From Ctena decussata (lineage: Eukaryota; Mollusca; Bivalvia; Lucinida; Lucinidae), in the NCBI GenBank assembly GCA_963989385.1, contig OZ022506.1, forward strand, positions 63,313,434-63,377,433: a stretch of DNA of 64,000 nt, written 5' to 3'. This document shows positions 1 through 12,790 of the stretch, one piece after another (the first letter of the stretch is position 1; each line of letters opens with the position of its first letter). Position numbers and translations under genes: made by a program. Below the pieces are notes generated by a model. That model was not told the DNA's origin. It worked only from the letters and a program-made list of their open reading frames with translations, and made no database searches.

Positions 1-88
1 GTTTTTCCTACACCAAAATCTCTCAAAGTTTGGAGGGTAAAGCGTCGCATCGTCTTCCAATGGTGATTGTATGCTTGGAAAATTATAC
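1..88 (-). CDS. Gene A exon 2 (partial, cut by window edge)
   Basis: On the minus strand a pyrimidine-poor but valid acceptor (gatgtttcag) precedes an open frame reading G-IIFQAYNHHWKTMRRF and on to [12 protein letters not shown]. It aligns residue for residue with exon 2 of gene B, including W and R of the helix-C WxxxR that contacts haem propionate. The first two bases complete the Gly codon begun at 6136. Confidence 0.9.
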
Positions 89-3000
89 CTGAAACATCGC
101 AATGAATTAATCTATATTTGACAAGTGTACTTGTCCATCTTTATAATTTGGATGAGTCCATTTCTTTTTAAGGGGTTTCTTCTGAATGTTTTAGTTTTAA
201 CTTTAATTGGATTTTTCATGAAAATTCCTATAGGCAAACAGTGTTCACCCTGATCATTCAGCGGCGTCTGAACTTGGTCTGGTCTGTTTTCCTATGTCCC
301 CCAAACGGGTTTCTAGTCTGAAAAGAGTGAAAAAAGGATGGAATAAACTAAGTGCGTCTTTTGAGACCATTAAGAGGGTAATTTTGGATATGGCCGACAT
401 ATGTCGGAATGTTTACTACCGGTAACGTGAGGCTGGGCTCAGGCAGTAGGTGGCGAAGCCAATGTCCAAACAGTATTACTCCGAGTACAGCCCATTGCCG
501 CCGAATGCATACCCACAGGTTACTTTGAAAAATAGTGTTCCCCCAGTGCAAATTTCATTGTTGTAGGAAATCTCCTTTATAGAAATTTAGCCTTAGCAAC
601 AGCATAGCAACGACTTAAGTGGTTTTATAAATACGACCCCTGATATTTAGCATACTATTACAGACCAAGTCATAGCTAGCCGCTTTAGCTTTTGAGCATA
701 TTTTTTTTAACATTTCGGTGCAGTTATTCCCCTTTTTCGGACATAAGCATTTTGAATATAGAAAGCTTGTGAAAAAAATATCTGAAGAAGCGCATAAGCT
801 TTGACCCTTATATTTGGACAAAGGTGTAGATGACCTGGTTAACTTTTCAGCATATGTCGTAAATTTTTGATCGAAATATTTTTCTTTTTCAGATAATTAT
901 AGGCATTTTATATAGGAATTACCTTGTGAACAAAATATCTGCAGAACCACTTAAGTTAGCATGGTTATAATAGACATTCAGTTGCAGATTGAGTGTTAAA
1001 TTTCTGCTAAACGTTTGACATACGTTTGAGCATATTTGGTAAATTTTAGGTTTCGAACATAGGCATTTTGTATGGGAACAAGCTTGTGAACAAAATATCT
1101 GATAAATCCCCTTAAGCTATGATCTTTGCATTTAACATACAGTTACAAGCTAAGTAGATGACTTGATTACATTTTGAGCTTATTTTAAAAAGAATTGGTA
1201 GAGCTATTCCCCTTTTTCGAACACAGGCATTTGTATAGGAACAAGCTTGTGAAAAAATATCTGAAGAACCGCATAAGCTAGATTCCTTAAATATGGCATG
1301 CAGGTTTGAACCAAGATGTATACAAACTGATTAGCTTTTGAGCATATATCATAATTTGTTTGGTTGAGTCACAATTGGAACTTTAGTCTTCAACGCGCGC
1401 TAAGTAGTGTAATCGGTTACCTGTTCCCTTGAGCGTGTATTAATGTGAATGCAGTTATTTCCCTTAGACCCGCGGAGCGATAGGTATTAATCGATTTTAG
1501 GAATGTCATATCGATGTCCATATCCCAGGATCTGGACAGGTGGTGAACTTCTCTGACGCCGGTTTTCGTCATCAGTGTTTGGTATTTTATCAGCGTAATA
1601 CTAAAACGAAGGAGATGGACGATTTTTTTTATATTTTTAACAATATGGGATTTCATATTCCTTTTTTTAAGATCAAATCAATTTACGTTTCTCTGTCGCT
1701 CATTTTCGTTGTAATCAGTCGTTTTTTCTGTCTGATATTTAGGTCGATTTCGTAAGGACTGACGAGAAAATAGATGTGATTATTGGTCAGTTTTAGCGGA
1801 TTGTTTTGGTTTCTGACAACAATAACATAAAACAATAATACTTATAATAATGAAATTATGATATTTCGATCCCTTTGATGGTCTCGTCTTTATGAAAAGA
1901 TTAAGCCTGATACAAATACCCATCCACCCACATAGTTTCTCTCATTCTTTTTTGTTTTCTTTTGTGACGCCCATCGGGGCTCGCAAAATAGATTTGCTGC
2001 TTGGTGCTTCTGCGGAAATGCTGCTAGGACCTGATTGTCATTTATCGCAGGTCGAGTAGTACTATTCAGAAGCAGCATCTCGACATGCCTGAAATATTGT
2101 TCACTGGGACGTTTATCCACAACTCAACAGCAAAGACAACCTTTTACTTTAGATTTTCTGTTTTAACAAAATTGTGTTCAAAAGGTTTATACAAATGCTG
2201 TCTTTCGGCATATTGCTAAGCTGCTTTTTTTTCAAAACATTTAAGATTAAACATTTACGATTAAGATAAAAATATGCCGATAATTTAAACTTTTTTTCTG
2301 CGAACAAAAGATAATTAAATGAGGCGCAACACTACAAAACAATCAAAATGGCATTTGTGCCCTGCGAACACTCAGATCAGCGTGGCATCTACCCAGTCTG
2401 ATCAGACTCTTCGCTGTCCTCATAGAGGTAGCTTAGACCATCGGCTATCATGAAACCGCACAACGAAGACTCTGATCAGTCTGTGTGGTTGCCCAGGCTG
2501 CTCTGAGCCTTCGCAGGGCGCTATGTCACTGTGTTGTTTTGTTGCGACGCGATTCGAATTACTGCTTTATATTAGAAAATCAGAAGGAGACTTTCTTTAA
2601 ATACATAACCGGATTAAATATCGATGTCTGACCTTCATCCCCATAAGCAGGTGTTAATGTTTTGACAACACCTGTGACCGAATTTGTTTTCACACCTTCC
2701 GTTAGGCGGCGTGTCGATGACAGCGGCTATTAAGTCGATGACTTGAGCGAACAACTAAATGAGCCGCGACATGACATTACCAACACAGGTGCTTGTGCGT
2801 CCAGCGAAGACTCATATCAGCCTGGGCATCCGCCTGATCTGAGCAGAGGCTTCATTGTCGGCATAGAGGTAACTTAGAGTCTTTGAGAATAGCAAATACT
2901 CTGATCAAACTTGGTGGCTGCCCAGACTGATCTGCGTCTTCGCTGGGCGCTTATTCCAAATTGTTAGTTTTATCGTATCGCGGCTCATATGATGAAAATT

Positions 3001-6000
3001 ATAAAACACAAAATGACCAGAAAAAGTGACCTGGCCTTGGCCGGACCGCTGGCGAGTGCCTTATACATTGTATCTTTTAATTGCTCTTATCGTTTTTCTA
3101 CCTTTTTATATTCTCCCTTTATTTAATTACAACATGAGAACAGCTTGCCAATTTTATACGGTTTGCGCACAGTCACAGCCTATTTAATCACACATGTTTA
3201 AAATATTTCGATCAGAAATTCGGATTGGTTTCGTTTGTGCAGAAACACGGGTTAGGTTATGTACAAACTCAAATTTAACTAAATTTGACAACTTATTAAC
3301 TGATCATAGACACAGACCAGTGTTTCGCCAGTGCATAAGCTGGCATGAGTCAGTTTGTCTATTGATCAATTAATATTGTGTAAACTAAAATACATATAAT
3401 AAGCAATGCCCGAAACTCATAATAACTAATTCCATAAATTGAATATTGCAGTTTTATATTTCTTTGCATTTATCTGTGTTCATTTCATCATAAGTTTGTA
3501 ACAAAATAAAACGGTTTGACAATTGCGATAACTGCTACTTGTATGAGGTAATCTCGTGCTTTTTGGTCGATATTCGATTAATGCACGTGTAATAAACATG
3601 TTACTTATACTGTATACTATAGTGTATTATCAACGTATTCCGATCAGGTTGCGCAAACTGATCAGACACTGTTGAGTCTTATCAGTTTGCACATATGAGA
3701 GGCTAATAAGTTTGCGCATATGCACATGCTTATTATCGTAAGTACTCATATTAGAAGAAATACCGAAAATAGCACAAAAATATTTTGAAATATTCCTTTC
3801 TAGCTTCATTTAAAACAGTCATATATCAAAGGTACAAAGTTTCATTATGAACTAAAATATAACAAATAAAGTTAAAGATAAAAGAAAATATGTAAGAAAA
3901 ATGTTTCAAATTAATTTTTCCAATAGCGATTGTCCCTTACACAACGTTACGAGGAAATTTTCAGAATGATTTAGTTTCTTACAGTCAACATTTTGTTTTC
4001 GACAGTAATATCTTAAGAGAGTAATACAGTGTATGTCTATTATAAATGAGCAAATTTGCCAGTTAGCGAGTCAATAAAAATACGATCTGTGGATTCTAAG
4101 ATTCTACCCTGGGATTGATAAATACGCCCCACCACACTCAAATTTCAATCAAAACTGTTAGCACAAACATTAGCAATTATATGATAATTTATAGGTTGAA
4201 TTAACATTACCATAAAATATGTAATTATTTGTTTGCAAAGTTTTTAAGGGATTCTTAGTCGATTAACTGTCTTATCATGTTTGATGGTCACGTGTAGGAG
4301 TTAAGTGACTTTATTCTCTCTTTTTTTCCTTTCTTGCGTCCGTTCATTCGTTTTGTCTTTCCTTCTTTCTTTTTAATCAGACTATATAAATATTCTTTCC
4401 TTCTTAAAGCACACACGAAATATATAAACAAAACACAAATATCAAGAAATGATGTGGTGCAAGCCCTTGCGCAATATAGGCGGGTTTGGACTAAAACTAT
4501 TTGAGACATAATAATGAGCGAGGTTGTTTCGAAACGCGACTTTCTGTATGTTTAGAGATCCATGAAAGATACTTATAGTATACTAATATTATAATGAATT
4601 ACATCAATGTAAACCTTATAAACACCCCTCGATGGTGATTACTCATAATAGTTTTATAGAAAAGTCCATCATTTTCACATTTTAGGCCGAACATAGCTTC
4701 TTATGCATTTTCGACATTATTTGAACATAATATCATGTGATTACTGCTTAAAACTTCAAAAGTTGATGGAAGAATCAAAACATGAAGTTAATTCATATAT
4801 TTTACACCATATTAACGGACAAAGACTGATGTTTAGTATCATAACTTATAAAAAGTTGTCGTAATATCATATATGTATTTAATTTTACATTTTGTATTAT
4901 ATTCCAATGATATTGCTTATAGCGCTCGGCAGGATTTGAACAGGTAAGCTCTCGGATGAACCCGTAAGTCGCGATCGGTAATTTCCGCCGTATTTTTCGG
5001 ACATTGGCATTCTGTATATAAACACGCTTGTGAACAAAACATCTGAGTAACTGCGTAAGCTAGGTTCCTTATATATAAGCTACAGATTAATGTGTAGATG
5101 AACCGATTAATACCCTTTTCTGACTTATACATTAGGAGATGAACCTTCTTTAGAGGCAAGCATACGATTTGGCGCATAGTGTTTCATAAACACATTGTCT
5201 TGTAATTTATTAAACTTTTTTCGTATTTAAGGTGGTAATAATCACTGATTTGAGACAAAGACAAATATCTGCATAAAATACTCAAAATAACACTGATCTT
5301 TCCAAAACTTAGCAGATGCCTTCTTTGTGTTGTTTCTCATAATTTAGAATCCCAAAACGCAGCATTTGTTAATGTTAAAAAGTGTTTTTATAAGAGAAGT
5401 TCAAAGGGTAATTTTCTGCGAATAAAGCTGAAAAAATAATATCCTTATTGAAAATATACTTAGTGCTTAGAGTACCTTGTTGCATAATGGAGAGCGTCCT
5501 AGCAATTATTTTTTCAAACTCTTTTACACATTATCAGGCTGAGCAGATGAAAAAAGATGCAGTCTGTGTCCATTTTTTTTTTGTCAAAACACACAGGTGA
5601 GACTATTTTAACAAGGTTGAACAATTTCATCTACACACCACTGATCATGTCAGTAACGTATTATTTATATTGTAGGTGTTAACATAGGTATGCTCTCCTA
5701 CCCTATATTTAATAAATGCGTCCAGTGTACATTTACTTTGTACATGGTTGAATATTTGAGAAAAAGCTACCGTTTTCATCTAGTCTACATTACAATTTGA
5801 GAAAGAGTTGGAATAAATAATTGCTAGGACACTTTTCATTATGCAATAATGCACCTTCAGCACGAAGTAAATTTTCAATAACGATATTATTTTTTCAGAT
5901 TTATTCGCAGAAAATTACCCTTTGATCTTTCCTTATAAAAACACTGTTTTAAGCAGCATGTACATCTGTTTTGTATTCTAAACTGTAAAGAACAACAAAA

Positions 6001-6472
6001 ATAAGAAGCCTGTTAACTTTCAGGGAGATAAATAACTTTTTATGGTTTTATGCAGATTTTTACATTTACCACAAATCACCACCTTAATGCATTTAGTAAC
6101 CTTAGCCAAACAAACCTCACTCAAACAACAGTTACCTGCCCCGTCCTTACACCACTCCCCTAACCCCGGTAGATGATGTGGTCTGTCGCTGAACACGTCC
6201 GACTGTTTGACTAGGGCTTCGTGTATAGTATCATAGCCCGACAATACAACGAACCTTTCCCGTCCCAGCTTGAAGCTCATAATGCTTCCATATTTCTTCG
6301 CAGCCTCGTACAAAACAATATGTGGCCTTTTGCCGGAAAATTGTCTAAGAATAGAAATGCACCCTACAATCGGAAAAGACAAGGGTCCAGGTGGTAGCCT
6401 CTTTGGTTCCGATAGAACGACTGCTGATATAAGAAACACTATAACAAATATAAGAATAAAAGCGATATCCAT
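1..6472 (-). CDS. Gene A: CYP2-clan cytochrome P450, 5' part (exons 1-2)
   Basis: Predicted microsomal haem monooxygenase of the CYP2 clan; only the N-terminal part is inside the window. CDS = complement of 6136-6472 joined to complement of 1-88, continuing beyond the left edge. Exon 1 gives an N-terminal hydrophobic anchor (about residues 3-21), a basic stop-transfer, the LPPGP proline hinge, and the conserved stretch around [13 protein letters not shown]. Exon 2 gives the helix-C WxxxR motif (WKTMR). The start ATG at 6470-6472 has A at -3 and G at +4. Exon 1 is 337 bp, exactly as in gene B, and the intron is phase 1 in both. Intron 1 is 6047 bp and filled with repeats. Gene A is divergent from gene B. 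It looks intact as far as visible; whether the rest is functional cannot be seen. Substrate unknown. Confidence 0.9.
640..1345. repeat. Tandem ~158-bp units in gene A intron 1
   Basis: Four diverged units, recognised by the recurring core cttgtgaacaaaatatctg near 769, 924, 1086 and 1245, each followed by a variant of a(a)cc..ttaagct. A lone further unit lies at about 4975-5125. No coding potential. Confidence 0.75.
2320..2555. mobile_element. Near-palindromic MITE, family H, copy 1
   Basis: Founder description of the family: ~235 bp, both halves complementary, ends TGAGCCGCGACACG and CGTGTCGCGGCTCA, with inner blocks cagactcagatcagcctgg and its complement. The whole unit could fold into one hairpin with arms of ~110 nt. 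This copy is one of the most diverged (TGAGGCGCAACACT at its left end). No ORF; consistent with a non-autonomous DNA transposon. Confidence 0.8.
2760..2987. mobile_element. Family H MITE, copy 2
   Basis: Ends TGAGCCGCGACATG and TATCGCGGCTCA. It lies only 204 bp after copy 1, inside gene A intron 1. Confidence 0.85.
2988..5226. other. Gene A intron 1, unannotated stretch
   Basis: AT-rich intronic sequence. Apart from the single 158-bp-type unit at about 4975-5125 and short gcgcaaactgatcag-like pieces near 3640-3720, I see no exon, RNA gene or recognisable element. Confidence 0.5.
5227..6087. mobile_element. TTAA-flanked element, copy 1 (full length, ~860 bp)
   Basis: Outermost TTAA on both sides, then TIRs starting GGTGGT (left) and ending ATCACCACC (right). 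It is ~90% similar by eye to 7928-8793 along its whole length. No transposase ORF. A TTAA target and GGTGGTGAT TIR point to a piggyBac- or Kolobok-type non-autonomous element; the superfamily is inference. It ends 48 bp from the donor of gene A exon 1. Confidence 0.75.
6136..6472 (-). CDS. Gene A exon 1 (initiator exon)
   Basis: 112 codons plus one base, from ATG to the donor GCAG|GTAACT. It contains the signal-anchor, LPPGP hinge and the segment RPHIVLYEAAKKYGSIMSFK. The open frame runs on past the donor into the TTAA element, but homology to gene B stops exactly at the donor, so the donor marks the exon end. Confidence 0.93.
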
Positions 6473-6675
6473 TTTAAATGCAGTTGTCCCTCTAAATTCT
6501 TTCTATAAAACGTTTGTCTTGACTGTAATCCTCAAGCGGTCTTGCTGATTTATTTTAAGATTTGTAATCTTACTCCTCGAATATTTGCACTTGTTTTGGA
6601 TGAATAAGCATAGAAAGTTTTCAAAGTGCTCGTTGCATTTACTACCACTGCTACATAGTCGCATACGCCACCGAC

Positions 6676-6690
6676 AAGTATATATAAACT
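6676..6690 (-). promoter_or_regulatory. Possible TATA element of gene A
   Basis: Minus-strand reading gives AGTTTATATATACTT about 205 bp upstream of the ATG. Position is plausible for a core promoter with a ~175-nt leader, but the region is AT-rich, so chance occurrence is likely. Confidence 0.25.
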
Positions 6691-6834
6691 ATATACTATA
6701 CTATAAAAATTAATAATAAAGTAAAAACAGATTTAATCTAAGGGTACAGCTACTTATTTATCCGCCAGTTGTATGAAGGGGAATAAATTCTATGACTTTC
6801 TGTTCGCCTCTCAGCTCGTACGAGCCCTTCTTAT

Positions 6835-6960
6835 ACTGGGTCAACTCTTAACGAAAGGGTTTGCTCCTAAAGGAGCAAATTCTTCCGTTAAGCGTTGACT
6901 GGGTCAACTCTTAACGAAAGGATTTGCTCCTAAAGGAGCAAATTCTTCCATTAAGCGTTG
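6835..6960. repeat. Two tandem 63-bp hairpin units
   Basis: Units 6835-6897 and 6898-6960 are nearly identical. Each is palindromic: inner TTTGCTCC..GGAGCAAA, outer TCAACTCTTAACG pairing with CGTTAAGCGTTGA. A related diverged unit lies at about 13395-13475. Confidence 0.85.
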
Positions 6961-7927
6961 ACCCCAATAGAAAAAGGAGGCAAACAAATAGAGTTGCTGC
7001 CGCTGAATGTAGTCCTATGCACCTAAATGTACTTAAAGTTAGTAAAGAGCGGTGTGAAGCAGTTTCAGGACTGGAATCTGATCAGGTCATAAAATATTAT
7101 ATAACTTTATTCGCTTCATAGGATAGTAACATAATAATAATTGGTGCATATATATACCCATGCCACAAACTATTATCAGTCGTGTTTTTATAGGTGCAAA
7201 CTCATGCATTAACAAGGCAGTTCATGTGGTGATAAAGACCGGCTTTGCGGTTCTTAGTATGCAAGTTTCAGGGCAATATTCACAGATATAAACGGGTACT
7301 TTGCAGTTGCGGGTATCAATGAAAGACTGGTATGTGTAGTTTTAACAGGTTCGAATATTGTGAAAAATGTAAGAGCAGGCGACATCGAAGAACAAAATTT
7401 ACAGAATATTACTTTGACTTGAAAACTGTTGCTAAAGGCTTGACGAAAAATCACAACAGCTGGCCATGGCCTAAATCGAAGTTTTCTAAAGAAATGCATA
7501 TATGCGTGATAGTTAATGCATGAGGCCGAAAACTAGTGTCTAAACCTTTTCCTTATTGTAAGTAGCATAATTGTAGCGATCAAAGATAGTTTTCAATGAA
7601 TTGACATTTTCCTATCTATCTGGGGCTGGCAAACTTAATGTTAATACACAAAAAACAATGTTAGATCGTTTTATTAAGGCAGGTAATTGCATATGTTCAG
7701 CCTGTGCCTTCGCGCAGTGTAATCAGATTGTTCAGCGGTCATAGACCTACTAATGTCGCGCTGTTTGTTTAGCTAGCGGTCTGGGTTCGACTCCCGCAGC
7801 AAGTGAAAAATTAAAACAAGTTCACACACCCAGCCTTTCAAAATACTGCTGAAACAGACGTAAAATCGCAAGTCATCCACCCATGGATACCCTTTGATAT
7901 TAGTTGGACATGACCCATTCATGCTAT

Positions 7928-8793
7928 TTAAGGTAGTGATAATCACTGATTTAGGGCAAAGACGAAAATCTGCATAAAATACTCAAAATACCACAGATCT
8001 TCTCAAAACATAGCATTTGCCTTCTTTATGTTGTTTCTCATAATTTAGAATCCCAAAATGCAGCATTTGTTAATGCTAAAAAGTGTTTTTATAAGGAAAT
8101 ATCAAAGGGTAATTTTCTGCGCAGAAATCTGAAAAAATAATATAGGTATTGAAAATATACTTAGTGCTTAGAGTACCTTGTTGCAAAATGGAGAGCGTCC
8201 TAGCAATTATTTTTTCAAACTCTTTCACAGATTATCAGCTGAGCAGGTGAAAACAGATGCGGTCTGTGTCCAATTTGTTTTTGTCAAAACACACAGGTGA
8301 GACAGGTGAGACTATTTTAACAAGGTTGAACAATTTCATGTACACACCAGTGATCATGTTAGTAATGTATCATTTATACTGTAGGTGTTACATAGGTATC
8401 CTTGCCTACCCTATATTTAATAAATGCGTCCAGTGTACATTGACTTTGTACATGGTTGAATATTTGAGAAAAAGCTACTGTTTTCATCTGGTCTACATTA
8501 CAATTTGAGAAAGAGTTGGAATAAATAATTGCTAGGACGCTCTTCATTATGCAATAACACACATTCATCACTATGTAAATTTTCAGTAACAATGTTAATT
8601 TTTAGAGTATTGCGCAGAAAACTACCCTTTGATCTTTCTTTATAAAAACACTTTTTTAAGCATTATATTACGTCTATTTTGTATTTTAAACTGTAAAGAA
8701 CAACAAAAATAAGAAGTCTGCTAACTTTCAGGGAGATACGTTTTTTTATGGTTTTAGGCAGATTTTTACATTTACCATAAATCACCACCTTAA
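7928..8793. mobile_element. TTAA-flanked element, copy 2
   Basis: Same orientation as copy 1, left end TTAAGGTAGTGATAATCA, right end AAATCACCACCTTAA. Small tandem duplication of aggtgagac near 8295-8312. Non-coding. Confidence 0.8.
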
Positions 8794-9357
8794 TAACTAT
8801 AAAACTGGATGCAATGCTACTATCAAGAAAATAGTTGCTCTTAAGATAGCAGATTCATAGCCATGACCCAATTAGAGAAAATTATGCAAAAACGACAAAA
8901 AAGTGGAGTTGCTCCCCCTGAAAGTACGCCCATTCACATTAAAGTATGCAATTGTTAGCGGGCATGAACCAGCTGAGAGACAGTCTGTAATCTGATCTTG
9001 TCATAAAATATTACATTATTTTATACGCTTCACAGAACAGTGACATAACAAATACTTGTGCGAGAAAAAAAAACTTAGCCAGAATGTACCTTCGAGCAGT
9101 GTTAACAGATGCAATGGCCAAATACTCTTGTACCTATTTAAACCTAATGCACTCTGATATCCTTATAAATGGGACGAGTCCTTTTCATTGCATGAGAGGT
9201 GCATGGTTTATTTATTTCAATCCTGATTGTGTTGTGCTTGCCTTTGTGTTTGTTTGGGAGGCTAGTAATTAATGGTTTAATATCTGCATATATTATTTGC
9301 CAGAAATGTATTAAAGCATAACGTCCCATAAAACGTGGTCTTGGTCAGTTGTATATA

Positions 9358-9580
9358 TGAGATGCGACACGACAAAACCAACAAAGTGGCATGTGCGCCC
9401 AGCGAAGACTCAAAACATCCAGGGCTCAGTCTGGTCAGACTCTCTACTGGGTAGCTAAGGGTTTAAGCTAGCTCCAAGCACACAACGAAGACTCTGATCA
9501 GACTGGGCGGATGTCCAGGATGATCTGAGCCGGCGCTGGGCGCACATGCCATTTGCTTGGTTTTGTCATATCGCGGTTCA
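9358..9580. mobile_element. Family H MITE, copy 3
   Basis: Ends TGAGATGCGACACG and TATCGCGGTTCA; both arms keep the cagcgaagactc and complementary blocks. Confidence 0.85.
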
Positions 9581-12018
9581 TATATACATCCAATTCAATC
9601 ACCACTGATTGCGGCACCTGATCAGGGCATAATACTTTTTGCATTCATACGTGCAAAAGCAACGCGCGGACGCGCGAAGCGCATCCGTGCTGTTGCACGC
9701 CTATAGATAACATGCATCATTAAAAAAAAAGCTACTTCCACAAAGAGCAACTCCAACACCTTCCATCTCAAAACTTTTGGCCAAATATGGCGGCGCCGTT
9801 AGGCTATTTACATTGGATTTTTCCCGTTTCTTTTATGCAAAGTAACACTGAGCCGAAATCCATCCTCGATCACATGACCTTCCTTGATGAAGTCCCGCTT
9901 CTGAGAGAGTGACCAAAGAAAGTTTTCTTCAACATTTATTTCTTTTTGTTCTATTTTTAAAGGCGGTCAATCCAATTAAGAAGTCCATGTAAGTAAACGG
10001 TAACTGATGTAGCTGTGTATCAGCAAAAAGATAAATAAACAAACAAACAATACGTCATATAAAATCACTTGTCATTAATCTCGTGCGTCGATTCGATTAG
10101 ATAAGTTATCCGCCATCGTAAGATTCGACGTCGATATTTCGGAAAACCGACTATTTTAAAGACAGCATAGTCGATGTAGAATGCGAAGGAGATGACAATT
10201 CGTGAACAGAAACCAAATAGATCTACCTCGAATCGATGTACAATGTCTTCCATGCTTAGCCATTCAAATGTCATCCAGTAGTTTTAAATTATCCAAAGCT
10301 TGGTATCGATGCATTTTCCTTTAAAAACTTGCTTCATTTCCCTTTGTCTTCGTCAAAATATGTTTACAAACAGCAGTGACCTTTGTTTTGAAGTGTTTCA
10401 CGACCAGCTGGTCGTCATGATGACGTCATAAGATTACGCAGGCAGCGCACCATCAACATCTAAGGACTTTTCATAGAACTTGTGACCCGATTTAACAATC
10501 TGTTGGCCGAAACAGTCTTGGATTTCTGGGAGCCTATACATCGGGCTATTGACGTTGAACGAACGTTGATTAAACACTGAGTCAACGTTTGTGTGCTTAT
10601 AGCACGGTATGTAGGCAAATTTACGGACACGAAAGTATTACGTACGAGACATTGCGGGAAACTGCGCGTGCCAGGTAAACAACTTTTTTTCTGACAGTTT
10701 TTCTTAAATATCTCTGCACTAACAAAATATTTTACAGATCTGTTTTTACCATTATATTTGGCATATTTCCTTCTATCTAGAACCGTTGAGACGCTTAAGA
10801 TGCACTCACCGAGTTAAGCCTGTTTTTTTAGAAAACCGTGTAGATTCTTGTACTTCGTCACAAAGCAGCATGTATCGCCTTTGTTCCTTTATCATTTGCA
10901 AACCTGAACCCATCAGCGAGTGGCCTAGTTAGTGCTCTTTACAACCACGGTTAAATCAGATTTCAGCTTCATATGCTACAAGAATAAACAGCCATCTTTC
11001 ACAGGAGGGGTCTAGCTTTTCGCATTTACGACCATCTCAGCATTCCTTTTGAACATTTACGACCATCTGCGCAACAAAACACAAATCATGACACGACTAT
11101 CGACTAAATCATGTACGAAATCCTTCATATTTGGATTTTTGCACTTAATCGTGTCTTCTCAATTTAGTTTTTCGGTCCAGTGATATTAGTTGTAAGATGG
11201 TTGACTAACTTTCGAATGAGATTTTATTTATAAAACGGAAGGATGGGGCATTGCTAGCTAAGTATCAGGTACTCAGCCACTCAGGACTGACGTTTTGAAG
11301 TTTACCCGCCCTTAGTCGTCGCCCCTTAACTTGCGCCACAACTTCAATGTACGACCTGACCCCAGCCCGGCAGTGGCAAGGCGGCTGTTTGAAACTGCAG
11401 AACGCAATAATCTCAAGCCCTCTATAAGCTTTGTGAACCCTTTGTCACTCGGCATCACAAATATGCATATCAGTATGTGAGGGGTTGCGTGAAAAGGCTT
11501 GTCTCAGCAGGAAACATTCAGACCTAATGTTGCAAGTGTGCAATGCATTCTTTCTAGCATAAACAGTCAACGAACACTGGGTATATGAACATGAGTGACA
11601 ATTGAGAGACTCTGAGTACTTTGCGCAAGATCATGTGCGCATTTGCGACATAATTTTACATGCTCATGCTTATTGCTGTGTATTACAAATGCATATTGTA
11701 ATTTTTTCAAAATGTGCTTGCTGTTCTCAAACCCGCCGAAAACAAGATACAACAATATGCAAGAAGTTTAAAACGAATTTTCGGCCCACAGTACCTACAG
11801 AAGGTAATAGATAGTAGAGTAACTAAATATATTCAAATGACAGATCATAACAGGAACAAAAAGACGGACATGCACACTTATGGAATACAACTACAGTTTG
11901 AGGAGAAAGGGCACACTTTCAGGGGGCAAACTTTGTCATTTAGACAGCTGCCTCCCCTCCCAAAGCCTATCCCCTCATATGGGAAGAATTTGTCCCCCTT
12001 GGAACAAACTCCTCCACC

Positions 12019-12079
12019 GAGACCCCCCCCCCCCCCCCCCCACCACCACCACCACCATAAACACACACACACACACACC
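12019..12079. repeat. Poly-C / CAC / CA simple repeat
   Basis: Consecutive C run, (CAC)n and (CA)n inside the 3.9-kb element. It gives a spurious Pro/His/Thr-rich ORF on either strand. Confidence 0.9.
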
Positions 12080-12742
12080 TGGGAAGGGCTGCGACAGTTA
12101 CGGAAGCAGACAGGTCACAATAAGTCACCCTCTTTTAAAAAAGGTAGAAAAAAGATATTAAAGCACAGAAGCGCACCCTTCCAACTTACATGCCACGAGC
12201 AACGACAGGCCTCCCCATTTTCATGTACCGATTCAAGCGATATGTTCATTGATCATCTGCTAATAAAACCACATCAATTCCTATCCATAAGTATGACAGT
12301 TTTCATTCGAAAAACTGGTCTGGCTTAGAATTCTAACAAACTGTCGGGTCTGTAACAACTATAACCTTTTTAAGCTTGTTTCATAATGACTTCTTACTGA
12401 CGTTGTTGCGACGTCAAAGTGACGTCGTAACGATATCAATAAGACGTCATTCTAACACCTTGTGCCCCCCCCCCTACCGGAGGAATGATGCGAAAAAAAA
12501 ACCCGACCGAGTTCTATAGTCCAACATTTTCACTGGGATAAACGTTGCAGTCGTTGTCTGTTCTGAATGCCAGCGTGTAGTGTGTCCAAGTTGTATCGTG
12601 GAACACATCCTATCACGTCTTTTATAGTGTGAGAGGTTTTACAGTGCAAATTCATCCCTCAAGAAGTTGGAGAGAAGGATGAAGTAGCAAAAAATAAGGC
12701 ATTAAAATGATCAGAGAACACGGCCTCTGGGTTCTCAGTAAC

Positions 12743-12745
<3 letters not shown>

Positions 12746-12785
<40 letters not shown>

Positions 12786-12790
12786 GAGAC
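12746..12790. repeat. (GA)n microsatellite
   Basis: About 22 GA dinucleotides with one GG interruption. A (CT)n tract of similar kind lies at 13552-13579. Confidence 0.95.

Noticed and set aside
7741..7800. tRNA gene suggested by ggtctgggttcgactcccgc
   Set aside because: Box B only; no paired acceptor or anticodon arm. Probably SINE debris.
9655..9705. CpG-rich palindrome as a CpG-island promoter
   Set aside because: Only ~50 bp, in a repeat-like setting, with no gene start nearby.
10603..10650. RAG-type recombination signal (heptamer plus 12/23 spacer plus nonamer) in the TIR
   Set aside because: The heptamer-like CACGGTA is present, but no ACAAAAACC-like nonamer occurs at 12- or 23-nt spacing.
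11714..12328. 204-aa plus-strand ORF rich in Pro and His
   Set aside because: Runs through poly-C, (CAC)n and (CA)n inside a non-autonomous transposon; overlapping ORFs exist in other frames; no domain seen.
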